A stretch of 34,706 nt of DNA from Aeolococcus sp035552595. GTDB taxonomy: Bacteria > Chloroflexota > Dormibacteria > Aeolococcales > Aeolococcaceae. Both the position numbers and the translations under genes were made by a program. The DNA is taken from the NCBI GenBank assembly GCA_035552595.1, contig DASZKZ010000077.1, positions 1 through 34,706 of the forward strand. The letters are read 5' to 3'. How positions within the stretch are numbered: position 1 is the stretch's first letter; the number at the start of each line of letters is the position of its first letter. Shown here piece by piece: positions 31,912 through 34,706 of the stretch. Below the pieces are notes generated by a model. The model was given only the letters and a program-made list of their open reading frames with translations, did no database searches and had not been told where the DNA came from.

Positions 31912-32799
31912 TCAGTAGTTGTCCTCGGGCCGGCCTTCCTCGTCGTCCGCGTCGCTCTCCTCCTCAGCGCCCGCCGCCACCGCGGGCTCGAAGTCGTCGT
32001 CCAGCTCCTGCATACCCGCCAGGTCCTCACCGTCGGACGGGGCTGTCGACGGCGGCATCCCGTCGTCGTCGCCGTCACCGAAGACCTCGTCGTCGACCCC
32101 GCGCTCGGAGAGCAGCGAATCCTTGGCGTAGGGACGGAAGTCGTCCCGGCGGGCGGCGCGCGAGACTGGAAAGGAGGACCTCCGGGCATTCTCGGGCGCC
32201 TGGAAGATCTCCCGGACGATGAGCTCGATGCGCTCGTCCTCGACGCGCGCGACCGCCGCCGAGTAGCGGTTGCCGGACTCGATCAGCGGGCGGAGACGAT
32301 GGCTGAGCTTGGACTCCACGGCGCCGAGGGCGACGCCCCGGGATGTCTCCGCGAGCAGCTGGGTGCCCGAGGTGATCAGCTCGACGGTGTCCCCGGGGGT
32401 CACCGCCACGCCCACGGGCGCACCTCCGCGCGGCGGGCTGAGCGTGGTCCGTCCGCTCTTGCCCGGCTCCTCGCTGAAGAGATCGACGTCGATGGCCCCG
32501 GAGGGAGCGGGGCGGGCCCGCGCCTCGAGCAGGACGGCGATGCGCCGTGCCTGCTTCTGGGCGATGAGGTTGAGCGGATTGAGCTCGAGAGACGATTGAT
32601 ACGCGTTCAGCGCCTCCTCGAGCATGCCCAGCTCGCTCTTGGCCTTGCCGAGGCGGTTGCTCGTCTCCTCGTCGGCTCCGTGGCGCTCGATGAGAGCCTC
32701 GTTGACGGCGACCGCGTCAGCCCAGCGACTCTCCAGTGCGGCGGCGATGGCCTCTTCCACGTACAGCCCGCGAGGCTTGACGTGCTCAGTTTCCGCCAA
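31912..32799 (-). CDS. TPR protein with acidic C-terminal tail
   Basis: A 295-residue protein in three parts. The N-terminus (about 12-95) is TPR-like (ALESRWADAVAVNEALIERHGADEETSNRLGKAKSELGMLEEALNAYQSSLELNPLN). The middle (about 130-210) has a beta-rich look with GVALGAVESKLSHRLRPLIESGNRYSAAVARV, faintly like HIRAN-type domains (G-x-LG...L..LI..G..Y.A.V). The last 60 residues are disordered and acidic (DDDG, ELDDDFEP, EEESDADDEEG). The start is TTG at 32799 with GGGGGG seven bases upstream. It is divergent from parA (81 bp apart). No function can be assigned. Confidence 0.7.
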   Translation of the reverse strand: MAETEHVKPRGLYVEEAIAAALESRWADAVAVNEALIERHGADEETSNRLGKAKSELGMLEEALNAYQSSLELNPLNLIAQKQARRIAVLLEARARPAPSGAIDVDLFSEEPGKSGRTTLSPPRGGAPVGVAVTPGDTVELITSGTQLLAETSRGVALGAVESKLSHRLRPLIESGNRYSAAVARVEDERIELIVREIFQAPENARRSSFPVSRAARRDDFRPYAKDSLLSERGVDDEVFGDGDDDGMPPSTAPSDGEDLAGMQELDDDFEPAVAAGAEEESDADDEEGRPEDNY

Positions 32800-32826
32800 C
32801 TGTCAACCCCCCGCAAAACCACCGAA

Positions 32827-32848
32827 GCCGGTTCGCTATGATACCGGC
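32827..32848. promoter_or_regulatory. Inverted repeat with overlapping divergent -10 hexamers between the TPR and parA genes
   Basis: GCCGGT (32827-32832) and ACCGGC (32843-32848) flank CGCTATGATA. TATGAT on the plus strand (32837-32842) and TATCAT on the minus strand (32843-32838) are both near-consensus -10 hexamers occupying the same bases. One protein bound to the inverted repeat could control both directions. No consensus -35 was found for either. Confidence 0.4.
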
Positions 32849-32880
32849 TCAGTGCGGCGCTCCCGTTTGCTCCAAGTACC

Positions 32881-33714
32881 ATGACGCGGATCATCTCGAT
32901 CGCGAACCAGAAGGGTGGCGTCGGCAAGACGACGACCGCTGTCAACCTGGCCGCCGCGCTCGCCGAAAAGGGTCTGCGCATCCTTGCCGTGGACCTCGAT
33001 CCGCAGGGACATCTCACCATCAACATGGGTTGCCGGCGCCCCGACGATCTGGAGCTGTCGGTGTACAACGTGCTCACCGATCACCGCGTCGATGTGACCG
33101 AGGTCCGCTTGCGTTCCGACGCCATGAAGCTGGATTTCCTGCCCGCCAACATCGAGTTGAGCGGGGCCGAGCTGCAGCTGGTCACGGAGTTCGGACGCGA
33201 ATCGGTGCTCAAGGACAAGCTCGAGACCGCGCTCGACGAGTACGACTACATTGTCATCGACTGTCCGCCGTCGCTTGGTCTGTTGTGCGTCAACGCGCTG
33301 GTGGCATCGACGGACGTGATCATCCCGCTGCAGTGCGAGTACTTCGGCATGAAGGGCATGCAGCAGCTGCAGCGCACCATCGACCGCGTCCGCGCCAAGC
33401 TCAACCCCGAGCTGCACATCGCCGGCATCCTTCCCACCATCTACAAGTCGCGCACCCTGCACAGCCAGGAGGTCCTCGAGCTGGTCCGCGAGCGCTACGG
33501 CGACGAGGTCTTCGACATCACCGTCGACTCCTCGATCCGCTTCGCCGAGACGCCTCTGGCGGGCCAGTCCATCCTCCAGTACGCCACCGCCTCTCCGGGA
33601 GCCCGGGCCTACCGCGCCCTGGCGACGGCGGTGATCGCCCAGGAGGACGACTCCACGGTGGCCACCGCCGACGTGCGCGGGACCCCGACGCGCGTGCGGG
33701 CGGCCCGGGCGTGA
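32881..33714 (+). CDS. ParA/Soj family ATPase
   Basis: A 277-residue deviant Walker A ATPase. IISIANQKGGVGKTTTAVNLAAAL (4-27) has the ParA/MinD P-loop with the signature Lys; VDLDPQGHLTINMG is the Walker A-prime strand; YIVIDCPPSLGLLCVNALVAS is Walker B and switch; YFGMKGMQQLQRTIDRV and SIRFAETPLAGQSILQYATASPGARAYRALA match chromosomal Soj proteins. It probably forms an ATP-dependent DNA-bound dimer and positions a cargo. A tail of about 25 residues follows the fold. parB, gidB or gidA genes are not next door; the following gene is a 97-residue unknown, overlapping at TGATG. Confidence 0.9.
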   Translation: MTRIISIANQKGGVGKTTTAVNLAAALAEKGLRILAVDLDPQGHLTINMGCRRPDDLELSVYNVLTDHRVDVTEVRLRSDAMKLDFLPANIELSGAELQLVTEFGRESVLKDKLETALDEYDYIVIDCPPSLGLLCVNALVASTDVIIPLQCEYFGMKGMQQLQRTIDRVRAKLNPELHIAGILPTIYKSRTLHSQEVLELVRERYGDEVFDITVDSSIRFAETPLAGQSILQYATASPGARAYRALATAVIAQEDDSTVATADVRGTPTRVRAARA

Positions 33715-34007
33715 TGAAGGGCTTCCGCCGCGCCCAGCTGCGCGGGTCGGACGAGCTGTTCCGCCCCACCGACGACACCCAGCCGAAGCAGGAGGTGATC
33801 GCGGTCGACGTTCTCGACGAGGTGCGCACGGTTCCCGCGGCTCCCCACCACGACCAGCGCTCGGTCCGACTCAGCAACGAGGAGATCGACCTCCTCGCCG
33901 ACGCCGTGCAGCACCTCAAGTTTCCCCACCAGCAGAGCGGACGTCCGTCGATGGAGCGCTTCGAGCAGCTCGAGGGACTGCGCCAGAAGCTGCTGGCAAG
34001 TTTGTAA
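33714..34007 (+). CDS. Small protein coupled to ParA, unknown
   Basis: A 97-residue protein whose ATG shares a base with the parA stop (GTGATGA context). The N-terminus is strongly basic (MKGFRRAQLRGSDELFRPT), the middle is acidic to neutral, and residues 50-97 contain two predicted helices (SNEEIDLLADAVQHLKF and MERFEQLEGLRQKLLASL). It lacks ParB-box, helix-turn-helix and CTPase motifs. In ParA systems the partner usually stimulates ATPase through a basic N-terminal segment, so this could be the cargo adaptor; that is inference from position and charge. A GTG one codon upstream is an alternative start. Confidence 0.7.
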   Translation: MKGFRRAQLRGSDELFRPTDDTQPKQEVIAVDVLDEVRTVPAAPHHDQRSVRLSNEEIDLLADAVQHLKFPHQQSGRPSMERFEQLEGLRQKLLASL

Positions 34008-34010
34008 GCA

Positions 34011-34024
34011 CCGCCCCAGGGCGG
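34011..34024 (+). repeat. Short GC hairpin after the parA pair
   Basis: CCGCC-CCAG-GGCGG directly follows the small partner gene. It is a stable stem but has no U-tract, so it is at best a weak or Rho-assisted terminator or a 3'-end stabiliser. Confidence 0.35.
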
Positions 34025-34046
34025 AAACCATCCTCCATGGCCATCC

Positions 34047-34076
34047 TTGACATGTTGTGATCGGTCAATCAATAAT
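34047..34076 (+). promoter_or_regulatory. TetR gene promoter with operator between -35 and -10
   Basis: TTGACA (34047-34052) is a perfect -35; AATAAT (34071-34076) is a five-of-six -10 with an 18-bp spacer. The spacer contains TGAT-CGGTCA-ATCA (34058-34071). The -10 ends 9 nt before the ATG, so the leader is absent or a few bases. A nearly identical operator occurs after the gene (34684-34697), so autorepression is likely. Confidence 0.65.
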
Positions 34077-34085
34077 GGGCGGGCG

Positions 34086-34661
34086 ATGAGCACCGCAGCC
34101 CGCCCGGCTCCCACGCGCAGCCCGCGCCTCAGCGCCGACGAGCGCCGCGTGCAGGTGGTCGGGGCGGCCATCGTGGAGTTCGCTGAGCAGGGCTACCAAG
34201 CGGCCAGCACCGCCGCCATCGCCCGCCGGGCGGGCATCTCCCAGCCGTACATCTACGCGCTCTTCCCCAGCAAGCAGGACCTGTTCATCGCCGTCCACGA
34301 CGAGGTCATCGGACGGATCCGCCGGGCGTTCACCGAGGCCGCGGGCCGGGGCTCCGGCCCCGCCGAGAAGCTGGACAGGATGGGCGAGGTGTACGCCGAT
34401 CTGATCTCCGACCGCGATGCGCTCCGCGCCCAGCTGCAGACCTACGCGACCGGGGATCCGGTCATCCAGGCTCATGCGGCGCGGTGCTACCGCGATCTCT
34501 ACGACGAGGTCAGCCGGCTCTCCGGAGCCACCCCCGTCGAGGTCTCCATGTTCTTCGCCTGCGGGATGCTCGCCAACGTGACCATCGCGCTCGGCCTCGA
34601 CGACATCTGCGCTCCCGTGTTCCACGCCGCTCGCGTGCTTCCGGGGACGCGCTCGCAGTAG
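34086..34661 (+). CDS. TetR family transcriptional regulator (autoregulated)
   Basis: A 191-residue regulator. The helix-turn-helix runs RRVQVVGAAIVEFAEQGYQAASTAAIARRAGISQPYIYALFPSKQDLF (about 18-65), with recognition helix GISQPYIYALF; the rest is a helical ligand-binding domain ending in FFACGMLANVTIALGL. ATG at 34086 is preferred over an upstream ATG at 34047, which would place the operator inside the gene. The regulated operon probably starts just past the right edge. Many TetR proteins of this layout control efflux transporters, but the target is not visible. Confidence 0.88.
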   Translation: MSTAARPAPTRSPRLSADERRVQVVGAAIVEFAEQGYQAASTAAIARRAGISQPYIYALFPSKQDLFIAVHDEVIGRIRRAFTEAAGRGSGPAEKLDRMGEVYADLISDRDALRAQLQTYATGDPVIQAHAARCYRDLYDEVSRLSGATPVEVSMFFACGMLANVTIALGLDDICAPVFHAARVLPGTRSQ

Positions 34662-34662
34662 G

Positions 34663-34672
34663 AAAAATTTTT
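34663..34672. other. A5T5 tract after the TetR gene
   Basis: AAAAATTTTT, a perfect 10-bp AT palindrome in very GC-rich DNA, begins one base after the stop codon. It may be bent DNA or an UP-like element for the next promoter. No GC stem precedes it, so it does not look like an intrinsic terminator. Confidence 0.4.
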
Positions 34673-34683
34673 GCCCATCCATG

Positions 34684-34697
34684 TGATCGGTTCATCA
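34684..34697 (+). promoter_or_regulatory. Second TetR operator, heading the downstream operon
   Basis: TGAT-CGGTTC-ATCA. The surrounding GTGATCGGTTCATCAATAA differs at two positions from GTGATCGGTCAATCAATAA in front of the TetR gene. AATAAGG follows, and GGAGA at the window edge could be a ribosome-binding site for the next gene. Confidence 0.6.
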
Positions 34698-34706
34698 ATA
34701 AGGAGA

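Noticed and set aside
34663..34672. A5T5 as an intrinsic terminator of the TetR gene
   Set aside because: No GC-rich stem precedes the T-run; the T-run follows an A-run that itself would form only a weak hairpin.

Overview
The window is ordinary bacterial chromosome of high G+C content (about 70% by eye). Start codons are mixed (ATG, GTG, TTG) and genes are packed tightly, many joined by ATGA, GTGA or TGATG overlaps. The gene set (split pst/pho locus, coaX-dusB-greA-lysS-serS block, argCJBD-R-GH operon with ArgR, GH15 glycosidase, DegV protein, Soj-type ParA, several TetR regulators) fits a Terrabacteria lineage such as Dormibacterota, Chloroflexota or Actinomycetota. The phylum is an inference. 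I see no rRNA, tRNA, CRISPR array, insertion sequence or prophage.

Layout. (1) 1-6084: phosphate uptake and sensing. A leftward set (pstB, phoU, start of a response regulator) and a rightward set (pstS, pstC, pstA, PhoR-like kinase) diverge from a 307-bp control region with four tandem 11-bp Pho-box-like repeats. (2) 6108-8922, leftward: FAD amine/amino-acid oxidase, methylglyoxal synthase, CYTH protein, PaaI-like thioesterase. (3) 8956-14882, leftward: serS, lysS, greA, a small membrane protein, dusB and coaX, broken by a 450-bp gap that holds a candidate small RNA on the opposite strand. (4) 14947-19498: ROK kinase, O-methyltransferase (leftward), DegV, a cyclic-nucleotide-binding protein, a TetR regulator and a zinc-ribbon protein. 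(5) 19501-21689, leftward: CrtI-like FAD oxidoreductase and ApaH-like phosphatase. (6) 21706-29450: arginine operon argC-J-B-D-R-G-H (argF absent) behind an ARG box. (7) 29502-32799, leftward: GH15 glycosidase and two TPR proteins. (8) 32881-34007: ParA and a small partner. (9) 34086-34706: a TetR regulator flanked by two copies of one operator, the second heading an operon that begins beyond the window.

The strongest cross-cutting signals are four. A -10-like hexamer lies 6-9 nt before the start codon of about ten genes, which suggests leaderless mRNAs. A free-standing promoter plus intrinsic terminator at 12410-12510 looks like a C-rich small RNA. A TetR-type operator occurs at three places. 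A Soj-like ParA has an unrecognised 97-residue protein where ParB would normally be. No clearly new defence, biosynthetic or mobile system was found.
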